A stretch of 64,000 nucleotides of DNA from contig JACAAZ010000011.1 of NCBI GenBank assembly GCA_013376995.1, forward strand, positions 69,332 through 133,331. Reading direction: 5' to 3'. This stretch comes from Bacteroidota bacterium. GTDB taxonomy: Bacteria > Bacteroidota > Bacteroidia > Bacteroidales > UBA4417. Shown one piece after another: positions 10,867-20,214 of the stretch; the stretch's first letter is position 1; each line of letters begins with the position of its first letter. The position numbers and the translations under genes are program-made. The notes beneath the pieces were generated by a model. It was not told where the DNA came from. It worked only from the letters and a program-made list of their open reading frames with translations, and did not search any database.

Positions 10867-11100
10867 AGACAAAAGATAAAAGTCAAAAGATAAAAGACAA
10901 AAGATAATAGACAAAAGATAAAAGACAAAAGATAAAAGTCAAAAGATAAAAGACAAAAGATAAAAGACAAAAGATAAAAGACAAAAGACAAAAGATAAAA
11001 GACAAAAGATAAAAGATAAAAGATAACATATTACAGACAAAAGTTACAAGATAAAAGATACAAGATGAGAATCTGAAGACTGAAGTGAGTAATGATAAAT
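10867..11100. repeat. Degenerate heptanucleotide tandem array (AAAAGAY family)
   Basis: Consecutive 7-mers such as GACAAAA GATAAAA GTCAAAA GATAAAA, degrading into GTTACAA GATACAA GATGAGA ATCTGAA on the same grid. Confidence 0.95.
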
Positions 11101-11145
11101 GAATAAGATATCCGCCAGTTGGAGGATGAAAATGGATTCCTTGTG

Positions 11146-11205
11146 AAGAAACGCCGAACCCTTTAAACGCCGATCCGCCAGCTGGCGGACAAACGCCGAA
11201 CCTCT
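11146..11205. repeat. AACGCCGAACCCT dispersed repeat with CCGCCAGCTGGCGG palindrome
   Basis: AACGCCGAACCCTTT, AACGCCGATCCGCCAGCTGGCGGA and AACGCCGAACCTC in succession. Confidence 0.75.
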
Positions 11206-11207
11206 GT

Positions 11208-12020
11208 TTAGTCGCCTTCGAAAGTGAAATTAATCTGGAATATTTTGGATTGCATACTGGAAATAGCATCCGTATAAATAGTATGATCTCGCTTGATTAA
11301 ATCAAGGATTCCATACGACATAACTACTTCAGTGCCGAATTTAAAATAGGCTGTGTAAAAGTCGAAACCTACACCTAAGTGGGCATAAACATCGTTTCTG
11401 TCAATGAAAACATGAACTATGTTGCTGTCCTCTTTCTTTTTCGCATTCGATGCCAGGTCGAGGGCGTATTTGGCCCCAACGAGCACATATGGTCGAGTGT
11501 TGTTAATGCGGCTTCCCTTAAATTTGAAAGAAAGCGGGAATTCAACGAAAGTACTTTGGATATTCTTTTTGGCAACCAATAACTGCGGTGCTGCTGTACC
11601 AGAGAATGCCTGGATATTATAAATAAGATCCCTTTCGCCAAAGGTTAATGAAGGTGTGAATCGAATATTGAAATACTGCCACAACTTCATATCTGCAATG
11701 ATGCCAATCACGAATCCATAGGTAGGATTCGACTCAATTCCGAATAAATTTGCAGAATCGAGGTTTAGATCAGGCACTGCATCTTTTCCTTCGCTCCCAA
11801 AAACCGTATTGTAATACATCCTCTTCTGAAAGCCCGGGTTCGTTTTCAGGCTAAAAAACATCCGGTTTACACCCAACTGGAATCCAAAATGATATGGAAC
11901 CTGGTCTGCATTTCGCAGGTTCAGGCTTTTGACACGCTGTGCAAATACATTGCTGCTTAGTGCAACAAGGATAATAAGTATGAAGAGGATTTTAATGCGG
12001 TTCAAAAGATGTAATTTCAT
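11208..12020 (-). CDS. porT: PorT family outer-membrane protein (T9SS-associated)
   Basis: 270 aa with signal peptide; QRVKSLNLRNADQVPYHFGFQLGVNRMFFSLKTNPGF; adjacent to ubiE. Confidence 0.75.
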   Translation of the reverse strand: MKLHLLNRIKILFILIILVALSSNVFAQRVKSLNLRNADQVPYHFGFQLGVNRMFFSLKTNPGFQKRMYYNTVFGSEGKDAVPDLNLDSANLFGIESNPTYGFVIGIIADMKLWQYFNIRFTPSLTFGERDLIYNIQAFSGTAAPQLLVAKKNIQSTFVEFPLSFKFKGSRINNTRPYVLVGAKYALDLASNAKKKEDSNIVHVFIDRNDVYAHLGVGFDFYTAYFKFGTEVVMSYGILDLIKRDHTIYTDAISSMQSKIFQINFTFEGD

Positions 12021-12108
12021 TTATTTTGAAAACGAACTCAAATTCACTTTAGTATATCAGCCGGCCTTTGGTAATGCAGAAAGCTACTAGATTAGCAAGG
12101 TAAACTTA

Positions 12109-12828
12109 TCATTTATTGCCGATATACAGCATGGTAATCCCAAAAGTAAGCTTCATGTATTTTACATCCTTGAAACCGGATCGCTTCATGATTTCAAGGA
12201 ATTCATCAGCCTGTGGAAAGACATTTACAGATTCAGGCAAATATGTATAAGCTGAACTGTGTTTTGAAACCAACCTTCCAATCAGCGGTAAGATAAACCT
12301 GAAATACATGGAATAAAACTGTTTAACCGGAAAGGCAGTTGGTTTGGAGAATTCCAGGATAAAAGCCTTGGATCCTGGTTTTAGTACCCTGTTCATCTCT
12401 GAAAGCCCCTTGGGCAGGTTCTCATAATTCCTTACTCCAAAAGCAACCATGGCTGCATCAAAGGTTGCAGTTTCAAAAGGTAGGTTTTCCGAATCTGCCT
12501 GAAGGAGAGTTATGCGATCATAGAGTCCTAGTTTTTTTACTTTTTCTCTTCCAACGGACAGCATTTCACCTGAGATATCGGTACCGGTTACCTGTGCAGG
12601 GTTAAGTTTGATGGCTTCAATTGCAAGATCGGCTGTTCCGGTGGCAAGATCCAGGATGTGCTGGGGCTTTTCTTCAGCCATCAGTTTTACCAGTTTTTTT
12701 CTCCAGCCTTTATCAATTCCCAGGGATAAAAAATGGTTCAGGAAATCGTATCTACCGGCAATGCTGTCGAACATGCCTTTCACTTGTTCTTTTCGACCTG
12801 GCGCCTGTTGAATGGGAGGTTTATTCAT
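12109..12828 (-). CDS. ubiE: Demethylmenaquinone/ubiquinone methyltransferase
   Basis: 239 aa; MFDSIAGRYDFLNHFLSLGIDKGWRKKLV, LDLATGTADLAIEA, GVRNYENLPKGLSEMNRVLKPGSKAFILEFSKP. Confidence 0.93.
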   Translation of the reverse strand: MNKPPIQQAPGRKEQVKGMFDSIAGRYDFLNHFLSLGIDKGWRKKLVKLMAEEKPQHILDLATGTADLAIEAIKLNPAQVTGTDISGEMLSVGREKVKKLGLYDRITLLQADSENLPFETATFDAAMVAFGVRNYENLPKGLSEMNRVLKPGSKAFILEFSKPTAFPVKQFYSMYFRFILPLIGRLVSKHSSAYTYLPESVNVFPQADEFLEIMKRSGFKDVKYMKLTFGITMLYIGNK

Positions 12829-13574
12829 GATTGGGTTATACGGTTTTGAACTTTCACCCAGCTTTCAGTAATCAGGAAACTTTCTTCCATATTGCTGATC
12901 ATTTGTGTGAAGCGTTTCATCGGAACAGCAAATGATAATTCATTGGCGCCAACAGAAGGCCGGGCTGAAACATCGAACATGCCCAAAATAGCTGAAGGTT
13001 TTTCTTTTTGATTTTCAAAAAACGGGACCTGGAAGACAGTCATGCATCCGGCACCCATCGGACAAATAACACCGTTTGAACTTTCATCTTCGTAATTGGC
13101 CAGGGTGAACAAGCCTGAAAGTACATCAGGAGTTGCCAGGAAAATAACTGCAAAAGGCTCTTCGTTACTTTCCAGTAAATCCCAGCGTTTTATTGCAAGG
13201 AATTTACCCGGGGCTTCAAATGGTGGGTAGTTCTTGAGCCATTTTTCAACCAATTCGGGTGATTTCTTATAGCGTTCTCCTTCTAAAGTCTCGTTTCCAT
13301 AGGAAAGGAAATATTCAAACCCGGGCCTGAGTTTTTGGCTGAAACCGCAATACCGGTTTCCACCACCACAGGCAATTGAACCTTTGCCAAAACAAATAGC
13401 TTTTCCTTCCCTGGCTTTGTTCATCTGCGCAATCATGCAATGCTGGCCTTTCTCAGGGAAAACCTGTTCCATGCCATCAGGGGTGTCAGTATACCAAACT
13501 GCCAGTGGAAGTTCAACTCCCGGGAAAAAATGAGCCCATTTTTCAGTAAATTCTTCAACCAGTTTTAATTCCAT
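12825..13574 (-). CDS. DUF169-type protein
   Basis: 249 aa; Cys-rich ACGGGNRYCGF and VICPMGAGC; overlaps the ubiE start by 4 nt. Confidence 0.7.
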   Translation of the reverse strand: MELKLVEEFTEKWAHFFPGVELPLAVWYTDTPDGMEQVFPEKGQHCMIAQMNKAREGKAICFGKGSIACGGGNRYCGFSQKLRPGFEYFLSYGNETLEGERYKKSPELVEKWLKNYPPFEAPGKFLAIKRWDLLESNEEPFAVIFLATPDVLSGLFTLANYEDESSNGVICPMGAGCMTVFQVPFFENQKEKPSAILGMFDVSARPSVGANELSFAVPMKRFTQMISNMEESFLITESWVKVQNRITQS

Positions 13575-13585
13575 AAGAGGGAGGT

Positions 13586-14656
13586 TCAGGATGGATCAAC
13601 AAGTAGTTTAATAGCTTCTGAAAGTAATTCTGATTTCTTAACTGGGACAACTCCCACATATTCGCATACAAGTCCACCGGCTAAGTTGGAAAGACAGGCG
13701 AGGCGGTCAAGAGATTGTTCAGTGGCTATACAAAGTGCTGCTACACTGATCACAGTATCTCCGGCCCCTGAAACATCAGCAATGTTCCTGACATGGGCTT
13801 TCAGGATGCAGGAATTCCTGGAATTGTGGATTTGCTGGCTAACATATACGCCTTCATCCGACAAGGTAATCATGATAGTTTCAGCTTTCAGTAGTTCATG
13901 GAGTTTGTCAGCGGCTCTATCCAAACTGACTTCAGACCTGGGGTCAACCTCTATTTTCAGTCCTTCCCGGATCTCTTTCAGGTTGGGTTTGAACAAGCTT
14001 ACGGATTGGTAGGTGAAAAAGTTTTCGCGTTTCGGGTCAACTACTACCGGGATACCTGACAGGTTTGCTTCATGGATGATCCCGCCTATTACCGCTTCTG
14101 TAAGAACTCCTTTATTGTAGTCCTGGAGGATTACAACTGAGGGTTTAAGCTGTTTCAGGCCTGAGCGGATTATGTCAAGCAGCTGTACTTCTTCCGATTG
14201 CGATAAATCTTCAACTGTTTCATGGTCGACACGCAGCATCTGAACTTTATTGCCAATGATCCTGTATTTCGTTGTAGTGATACGGTCGTGGGACTTTATG
14301 ATCCCGGAACTGCTTATTCCTTCCTTATCAAGGAGTTCAATAAGTTCTTTCCCCTGGTTATCATCTCCGATAATGGAGTATAATAAAGGTTCTGCACCCA
14401 GGGCTTTTATATTGAGAGCCACATTGGCTGCGCCTCCGAGAAGATCTTCCTTTTGACGCAGGGCTACAACAGGCACGGGGGCTTCGGGTGAAATACGATC
14501 GACAATCCCTTTGAGGTAGGTATCGATCATCACATCCCCGACGATCATAATCTTCAGGCTTTCAAATGAACCGAATAACTGTTGGATTTGTCCTGCAGAT
14601 GAAAACATATTTGAAAATATTATTTGACCTTGTATCGGCAGTTGACTGGAAAACAA
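13586..14656 (-). CDS. rfaE1: PfkB-family kinase, D-glycero-beta-D-manno-heptose-7-phosphate kinase (RfaE domain I)
   Basis: VGDVMIDTYLKGIVDRISPEAPVPVV, LGGAANVALNIKALG, DVSGAGDTVISV. Confidence 0.85.
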   Translation of the reverse strand: MFSSQLPIQGQIIFSNMFSSAGQIQQLFGSFESLKIMIVGDVMIDTYLKGIVDRISPEAPVPVVALRQKEDLLGGAANVALNIKALGAEPLLYSIIGDDNQGKELIELLDKEGISSSGIIKSHDRITTTKYRIIGNKVQMLRVDHETVEDLSQSEEVQLLDIIRSGLKQLKPSVVILQDYNKGVLTEAVIGGIIHEANLSGIPVVVDPKRENFFTYQSVSLFKPNLKEIREGLKIEVDPRSEVSLDRAADKLHELLKAETIMITLSDEGVYVSQQIHNSRNSCILKAHVRNIADVSGAGDTVISVAALCIATEQSLDRLACLSNLAGGLVCEYVGVVPVKKSELLSEAIKLLVDPS

Positions 14657-14941
14657 GTGTCACACTGCCATCAGCTTCATTGTATTACTCAAGTAACTTT
14701 ACAGCAAAAGTAGTGATAATGGTTAATAGTTGGAGATAGGATGAATTTCCCAATATTATCTTCACATAACTAATTTAATGAGAATAGTGAAGGTTTTACA
14801 TCCTGCACGAATAAAGAGTCAGGTAACATATGGATACTTCTTTCCTTCTTATAAAGGAAACCGCATTCAACAGGAAAGTAATTCTAAGAACCAGGAGCCG
14901 GGAAAATCTCAACCTTCTGGAGCCCGTGGAAAAAGATTCAA

Positions 14942-16144
14942 CTATTTGAGCTTCGAAAGCGCTTCCTTGATTCTTCGAATGGCTTCGCGCAGGTTATCTT
15001 CAGAGGTGGCATAGGAAATCCTTATGCAATCAGGAGAGCCGAAAGCAACACCGGGTACTATTGCCACATAAGCAGTGTCAAGAATATAGTCGCATAAATC
15101 TGAACCTGAGAGGATAACCCTGTTCCCGTCCGATTTCCCGTAGTATTGAGATACCTCTGGGAAAAGATAGAAAGCGCCATCAGGTGTATTGGTTTTAATA
15201 CCAGGAATATCTTTCATTAGAGCCAGGGCAAGGTCCCGACGATAAAGGAAAGCCTGGACCATATGCTGGATATCTGCACTCTCACCTGGGATTGTGTCAA
15301 TAGCTGTAATTGCTGCGCGTTGAGTTATAGAGCAGGTTCCGGAGGTTATCTGTCCCTGCAGTTTATCGCAGGCTTTTGCAATTTCAATCCTGGCAGCCAT
15401 ATAACCAAGCCGCCATCCCGTCATGGCAAAGCCTTTACTCACACCATTGACAATGATGACCCTGTCGCGAACATTTTCAAATTGTGCAATGCTTTCATGA
15501 TGCCCAAGGAAATTGATATGCTCATAAATCTCATCAGAAATGATGAATACATGAGGGTATTTAGCCAAAACATCAGCAATTGCTTGTAGTTCATCTTTCT
15601 GGTAGACAGTTCCTGTCGGATTGCAAGGGCTGGAAAAAAGGAAAATCTTTGTCTTTGGAGTGATTGCAGCTTCTATTTGTGCCGGAGTTACCTTGAAATC
15701 CTGGTCAATCCTTGCATCAATATAAACCCCTTTGGCACCGGCAAGTTTGATGATCTCCTTGTAGGAAACCCAGAAAGGGGCGGGTATCAGAATTTCATCG
15801 CCGGGGTTGGCCAGGCATAGGATGGCATTAGCCAGTGATTGCTTAGCACCCGCAGAAACTACAATCTGTTCCGGGCTAAACGTAAGATTATTATCTCTTT
15901 TGAGCTTCTTTGAGATTGCTTCCCTCAATTCAGGATAACCCGGAACCGGAGGATAATGAGTGTAATTCTCATCAATTGCTTTTTTGGCTGCTTGTTTAAT
16001 ATGTTCCGGAGTGTTGAAATCCGGTTCGCCAATACTAAGGTTGATAACATCAAAACCCTGGGCACGTAATTCACGGCTGCGACGGGTCATAGCCAGTGTT
16101 TCCGATTCTGCCAACTCATTGATCCTGTCAGACAAAAAATTCAT
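14942..16144 (-). CDS. aspC: PLP-dependent aminotransferase (aspartate aminotransferase type)
   Basis: 400 aa; VINLSIGEPDFNTPEHI, SSPCNPTGTVY, NGVSKGFAMTGWRLGY. Confidence 0.9.
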   Translation of the reverse strand: MNFLSDRINELAESETLAMTRRSRELRAQGFDVINLSIGEPDFNTPEHIKQAAKKAIDENYTHYPPVPGYPELREAISKKLKRDNNLTFSPEQIVVSAGAKQSLANAILCLANPGDEILIPAPFWVSYKEIIKLAGAKGVYIDARIDQDFKVTPAQIEAAITPKTKIFLFSSPCNPTGTVYQKDELQAIADVLAKYPHVFIISDEIYEHINFLGHHESIAQFENVRDRVIIVNGVSKGFAMTGWRLGYMAARIEIAKACDKLQGQITSGTCSITQRAAITAIDTIPGESADIQHMVQAFLYRRDLALALMKDIPGIKTNTPDGAFYLFPEVSQYYGKSDGNRVILSGSDLCDYILDTAYVAIVPGVAFGSPDCIRISYATSEDNLREAIRRIKEALSKLK

Positions 16145-16220
16145 ATTTTTCAGGTATATGGATTGATTGCAGGCAAAGGTAGAAAAATAATGCTGTGCTG
16201 GAATTTGTGTTAAAAGAAAA

Positions 16221-16260
16221 TAAGTTATTTGTTATTTGGTTAACAGATATTCGGTTAATG
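16221..16260. repeat. Weak NNNGTTA heptad-like tract
   Basis: TAAGTTATTTGTTATTTGGTTA; shares AGTTATTTGTTAT with the tract at 62371-62440. Confidence 0.4.
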
Positions 16261-16362
16261 GTCAGATAAATAATGCTTTAGATAGAAGATTTATTCATTT
16301 ATTACTTTTGTCTCTGGTCCGTCTGTTAATTTTTCGACCTTTGTACTTCATAAAATAGTGAT

Positions 16363-16887
16363 ATGGCTGTAATTCTTGAAATCCTGAAATATATTCTTCC
16401 TTCACTGCTCGTATTAGCTACAGCATATTATTTGCTCAGAGAACTTTTTGCACGTGAAAAGAGCAGGGAAGTCCTTCAACTGAAAGTGGAAGCGCAAAAA
16501 GCAAGTTTGCCTGTCAGGATGCAAGCCTATGAGCGTTTGGTGTTGCTCCTGGAACGTATTCAACCTGCCGGGCTAATTCTCAGGACCAGTGCACCGGGAA
16601 TGAATGCTTCTTCGATGCATGCAGCCCTTATACAAGCTGTAAGGGATGAATACGATCATAATCTTTCCCAGCAATTGTATGTTTCGTCAGAGGCCTGGGA
16701 ACGCGTGAAAAACTCACGTGAGGAAGCTATCAAGATGATTAATTCAGCAGCCACCCTGGTTGCCCCTGAGGCTTCTGTCGCTGAATTGGCTCAGCATATC
16801 CTTGTTCAGGACATGGAGCAGGTACATGATATGACAAATCAAGCCATAGAGTTTCTCAAGCAAGAAGCCCGAAATAATTTCTTTTGA
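16363..16887 (+). CDS. Hypothetical protein with N-terminal transmembrane helix
   Basis: 174 aa ORF. Confidence 0.65.
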   Translation: MAVILEILKYILPSLLVLATAYYLLRELFAREKSREVLQLKVEAQKASLPVRMQAYERLVLLLERIQPAGLILRTSAPGMNASSMHAALIQAVRDEYDHNLSQQLYVSSEAWERVKNSREEAIKMINSAATLVAPEASVAELAQHILVQDMEQVHDMTNQAIEFLKQEARNNFF

Positions 16888-17095
16888 GAGAACAAGTCTG
16901 ACGGCTTGTGGCTTCCCGGATAATCCTGCTATTCACCATCGCCAATCCTGCCCTGAAAGAAATCAGCGACATTGACGTTAGAAATGACGCCGTCATTTTT
17001 CACTTAACATGATAAAAGAATCTTCATCGAAATATTCTTTCAGCGAACCAATTTGCTAAATCCTTGTTTAATATTTGTTTACTAAAGATTAAACA

Positions 17096-17554
17096 ATGCA
17101 AAGATTGGAATTTACTACGTATGTTCCGGGTTCTCTTTCAGCCATCTGGGATTTCTTTTCATCACCGGCTAACCTTGGAAACATAACTCCTCCTGAAATG
17201 AGGTTTCAAATTACTTCCCCTGATCAGGATCAAATGTATGAGGGAATGGTTATCAGTTACCGAGTTTCTCCGATGCCGATGATGAGAATAAACTGGCTCA
17301 CGGAGATTACACATATCCGTGAGAATATACATTTTATTGATGAACAGCGAATAGGGCCTTATAATGTCTGGCATCATGAGCATCATTTCAAAGAAGTTGA
17401 TGGAGGTGTTGAAATGAAAGATATTCTGATCTATTCAGTTCCATTTGGAATACTCGGCAGACTTGTTGATGTGATCATGGTCCGAAATAAGGTAAAGGCG
17501 ATTTTCAGCTTTCGCGAACAACGCATCCGGGAGCTATTTCCTTCATCAAAATAA
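17096..17554 (+). CDS. SRPBCC / START-like ligand-binding protein
   Basis: 152 aa; TTYVPGSLSAIWDFFSSPANLGNITPPEMRF. Confidence 0.8.
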   Translation: MQRLEFTTYVPGSLSAIWDFFSSPANLGNITPPEMRFQITSPDQDQMYEGMVISYRVSPMPMMRINWLTEITHIRENIHFIDEQRIGPYNVWHHEHHFKEVDGGVEMKDILIYSVPFGILGRLVDVIMVRNKVKAIFSFREQRIRELFPSSK

Positions 17555-17662
17555 AAGTGTGCTGGAGCCTATTATTTTATTGAACAATCACATGATTTTC
17601 TGTGTTTTTTTTATCTTTATATTTCTTTCTTCCAGGGTGATAAACGATATTAATAAGTTAGC

Positions 17663-18820
17663 ATGCCACATTATCAGAAGTTGGGATTGATTCCGGCAAA
17701 ACGTCATATCCAGTTTAATAAACCTGGAGGAGGATTGTATTCTGAGCAATTATTGTCGACAGAAGGCTTTTCAGATGCCTATTCTCTAACCTACCATCTC
17801 TATCCGCCAACCATGGTACTCTCGATTGATGAGCCCTATTCGGTAGCACCGGAGATTTCGCTTGAGAAAAATATGCAGAACCGAAGTTTCCAGGGATTTT
17901 CGGCGAATCCGGCCGATGATTTTTTGGTAAGCAGGGTGCCGTTGCTGGTTAACAACGATGTTCATATTTCAGTTGCTTCGCCTCGCAAATCGATGGATAG
18001 TTATTTCTACAAGAATTCATCTGCTGATGAACTCCTCTTTATCCATGAAGGCTCTGGGACAATTAATACGATGTTTGGCAAACTGCGGTTTTCCTATGGC
18101 GATCATGTGGTTATTCCACGTGGAGTTACCTATTCCATCAATTTTATAACAGCAGAGAACCGGATTTTAATTGTTGAATCTTTCAGCCCTTTCCGTTTCC
18201 CAAAGCGTTATGTTAACCGTTTCGGGCAATTGCTGGAACATGCACCCTTTTGCGAAAGGGATATTCGGACTCCATCGGATCTTGAAACTATTGATGCCAA
18301 AGGGGATTTTAAAATCCTGATAAAAAAGGATGGGTTTATATATCCATATCATTATGCTACGCATCCGTTCGACGTGGTAGGCTGGGATGGATTTCATTAC
18401 CCATATGCTTTTTCTATCCATGATTTCGAGCCAATAACAGGTAGAATACATCAACCGCCTCCGGTGCACCAGACCTTTGAAGCCAATAACTTCGTGATGT
18501 GTGCATTTGTTCCGCGTCTCTATGATTATCATCCAGGGGCAATTCCTGTTCCCTACAACCATAGCAATGTTGATTCGGATGAAGTCCTCTATTATGTGGA
18601 TGGGGAATTTATGAGCCGCAAGAATGTGAAAAGAGGACAACTTACGCTACATCCTATTGGAATTCCTCACGGACCCCACCCCGGAACAGTAGAGAGAAGT
18701 CTTGGCGCAAAGGAAACATTGGAACTGGCAGTAATGATCGATACTTTCAAACCATTGATGATCACTAAACAAGCGATGGAGATTGAGGACCAGGAGTATT
18801 TTAAATCCTGGGTTGAATAG
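17663..18820 (+). CDS. hmgA: Homogentisate 1,2-dioxygenase
   Basis: 385 aa; EEGxGxxxTxxGxLxxxxGDxVVIPRG-like cupin region, DVVGWDGFHYPYAFSIHDFEPITGRIHQPPPVHQTFEA, HPIGIPHGPHPG. Confidence 0.9.
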   Translation: MPHYQKLGLIPAKRHIQFNKPGGGLYSEQLLSTEGFSDAYSLTYHLYPPTMVLSIDEPYSVAPEISLEKNMQNRSFQGFSANPADDFLVSRVPLLVNNDVHISVASPRKSMDSYFYKNSSADELLFIHEGSGTINTMFGKLRFSYGDHVVIPRGVTYSINFITAENRILIVESFSPFRFPKRYVNRFGQLLEHAPFCERDIRTPSDLETIDAKGDFKILIKKDGFIYPYHYATHPFDVVGWDGFHYPYAFSIHDFEPITGRIHQPPPVHQTFEANNFVMCAFVPRLYDYHPGAIPVPYNHSNVDSDEVLYYVDGEFMSRKNVKRGQLTLHPIGIPHGPHPGTVERSLGAKETLELAVMIDTFKPLMITKQAMEIEDQEYFKSWVE

Positions 18821-18839
18821 AGAGGGAAAATGAAGGATT

Positions 18840-18915
18840 GCAAATTGCAAATTGCAAATTTCAAAATAGGAAGCATTAATCAATGAACATGATAAATTTC
18901 AAAATGCAAATAATT
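18840..18915. repeat. Heptad array beginning (GCAAATT)3
   Basis: GCAAATT GCAAATT GCAAATT TCAAAAT AGGAAGC ... Confidence 0.75.
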
Positions 18916-18951
18916 GGGGAGATTGAATGCTTAAAATTTGAGTAGTCAGTT

Positions 18952-19050
18952 TTTTCATTTCATATTTCCCATTTCAATTTCCCTTAGATCATTTGCATTT
19001 TACACTTTGCACTTTAGCTTTTTTCTTTTGCCTTTTATCTTTTGTCTTCA
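18952..19050. repeat. Heptad array (NNNCTTT / NNNCATT family)
   Basis: TTTTCAT TTCATAT TTCCCAT TTCAATT ... TGCACTT TAGCTTT TTTCTTT TGCCTTT TATCTTT TGTCTTC. Confidence 0.85.
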
Positions 19051-19084
19051 AAAAAAATAAACCAGAAATAACAACCATAAACCA

Positions 19085-20179
19085 ATGACAACTGATTTTC
19101 TTCCAATAAATGGAACTGACTACGTTGAGTTTTATGTGGGCAATGCCAAACAAGCAGCTCATTATTACCAGACTGCATTCGGATTTCAACCCCTGGCATA
19201 TGCCGGGCTTGAAACCGGGCTTACAGACCGAACCTCCTATGTTTTGCAGCAGGGTAAAATTCGATTTATGTTCACGACAGCGCTAACTCCAGACTCACTT
19301 GTTGGAGAACATGTAAAACAGCATGGTGACGGGGTCAAAGTGGTTGCTTTATGGGTGGATGATGCCCGTTCAGCTTATAACGAAACTGTGAAGAGGGGTG
19401 CAAAATCCTATTTTGAGCCTATGGTTTCGAAGGATGATTCAGGTGAGGTAATGTTGTCGGGGATACATATTTATGGAGATACTGTTCACATTTTTGTCGA
19501 AAGGAAAAACTACAAGGGGACCTTCCTTCCCGGTTTTATTCCCTGGGAACCTGAATACAAGCCTTCGGAAGTGGGATTGAAATATGTTGATCATATGGTA
19601 GGTAATGTTGACTGGGGACAAATGAATACCTGGGTGGATTTTTATGCCAATGTAATGGGATTCAAACAGTTGATCTCTTTTGATGATAGTGATATATCAA
19701 CTGAATATACTGCCCTTATGAGTAAAGTAATGTCAAATAACAACGGTTTTATCAAATTTCCTATCAATGAGCCTGCCAAGGGAAAGAAGAAGTCACAAAT
19801 CGAAGAATATGTTGATTTCTACCATGGGTCAGGGGTTCAGCATGTTGCAATGGCAACTGATAACATCATTGAAACGGTTAGCGCTTTGCGTGCCCGTGGG
19901 GTAGAATTTCTTACTGTGCCTGATTCCTATTATGATACAGTTATCGAGAGAGTTGGATTGATTGCCGAGGACATAAATGAACTGAAGGCAAGAGGGGTTC
20001 TGATTGACAGGGATGATGAAGGTTACCTCCTCCAGTTATTTACCAAACCCGTTGAGGATCGTCCTACCGTTTTTTATGAAATCATTCAGCGGAAGGGTGC
20101 AAAATCTTTTGGGAAAGGCAATTTCAAAGCGCTCTTCGAAAGTATTGAACGTGAGCAGGAAAGAAGGAATACACTCTAG
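19085..20179 (+). CDS. hppD: 4-hydroxyphenylpyruvate dioxygenase
   Basis: 364 aa; YVEFYVGNAKQAAHYYQTAFGF, VDHMVGNV, GSGVQHVAMATDNI, LLQLFTKPVEDRPTVFYEIIQR. Confidence 0.95.
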   Translation: MTTDFLPINGTDYVEFYVGNAKQAAHYYQTAFGFQPLAYAGLETGLTDRTSYVLQQGKIRFMFTTALTPDSLVGEHVKQHGDGVKVVALWVDDARSAYNETVKRGAKSYFEPMVSKDDSGEVMLSGIHIYGDTVHIFVERKNYKGTFLPGFIPWEPEYKPSEVGLKYVDHMVGNVDWGQMNTWVDFYANVMGFKQLISFDDSDISTEYTALMSKVMSNNNGFIKFPINEPAKGKKKSQIEEYVDFYHGSGVQHVAMATDNIIETVSALRARGVEFLTVPDSYYDTVIERVGLIAEDINELKARGVLIDRDDEGYLLQLFTKPVEDRPTVFYEIIQRKGAKSFGKGNFKALFESIEREQERRNTL

Positions 20180-20214
20180 ATTTTAAGTACTTATTTGATG
20201 ACTGAGTTTCTGTT

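Noticed and set aside
10809-11269. Minus-strand ORFs of 60 and 128 aa (SFIFCLLSFVFYLL repeats)
   Set aside because: Generated by the AAAAGAY heptad array; 7-nt units translate into a 7-aa repeat with no stops. No evidence of a real protein.
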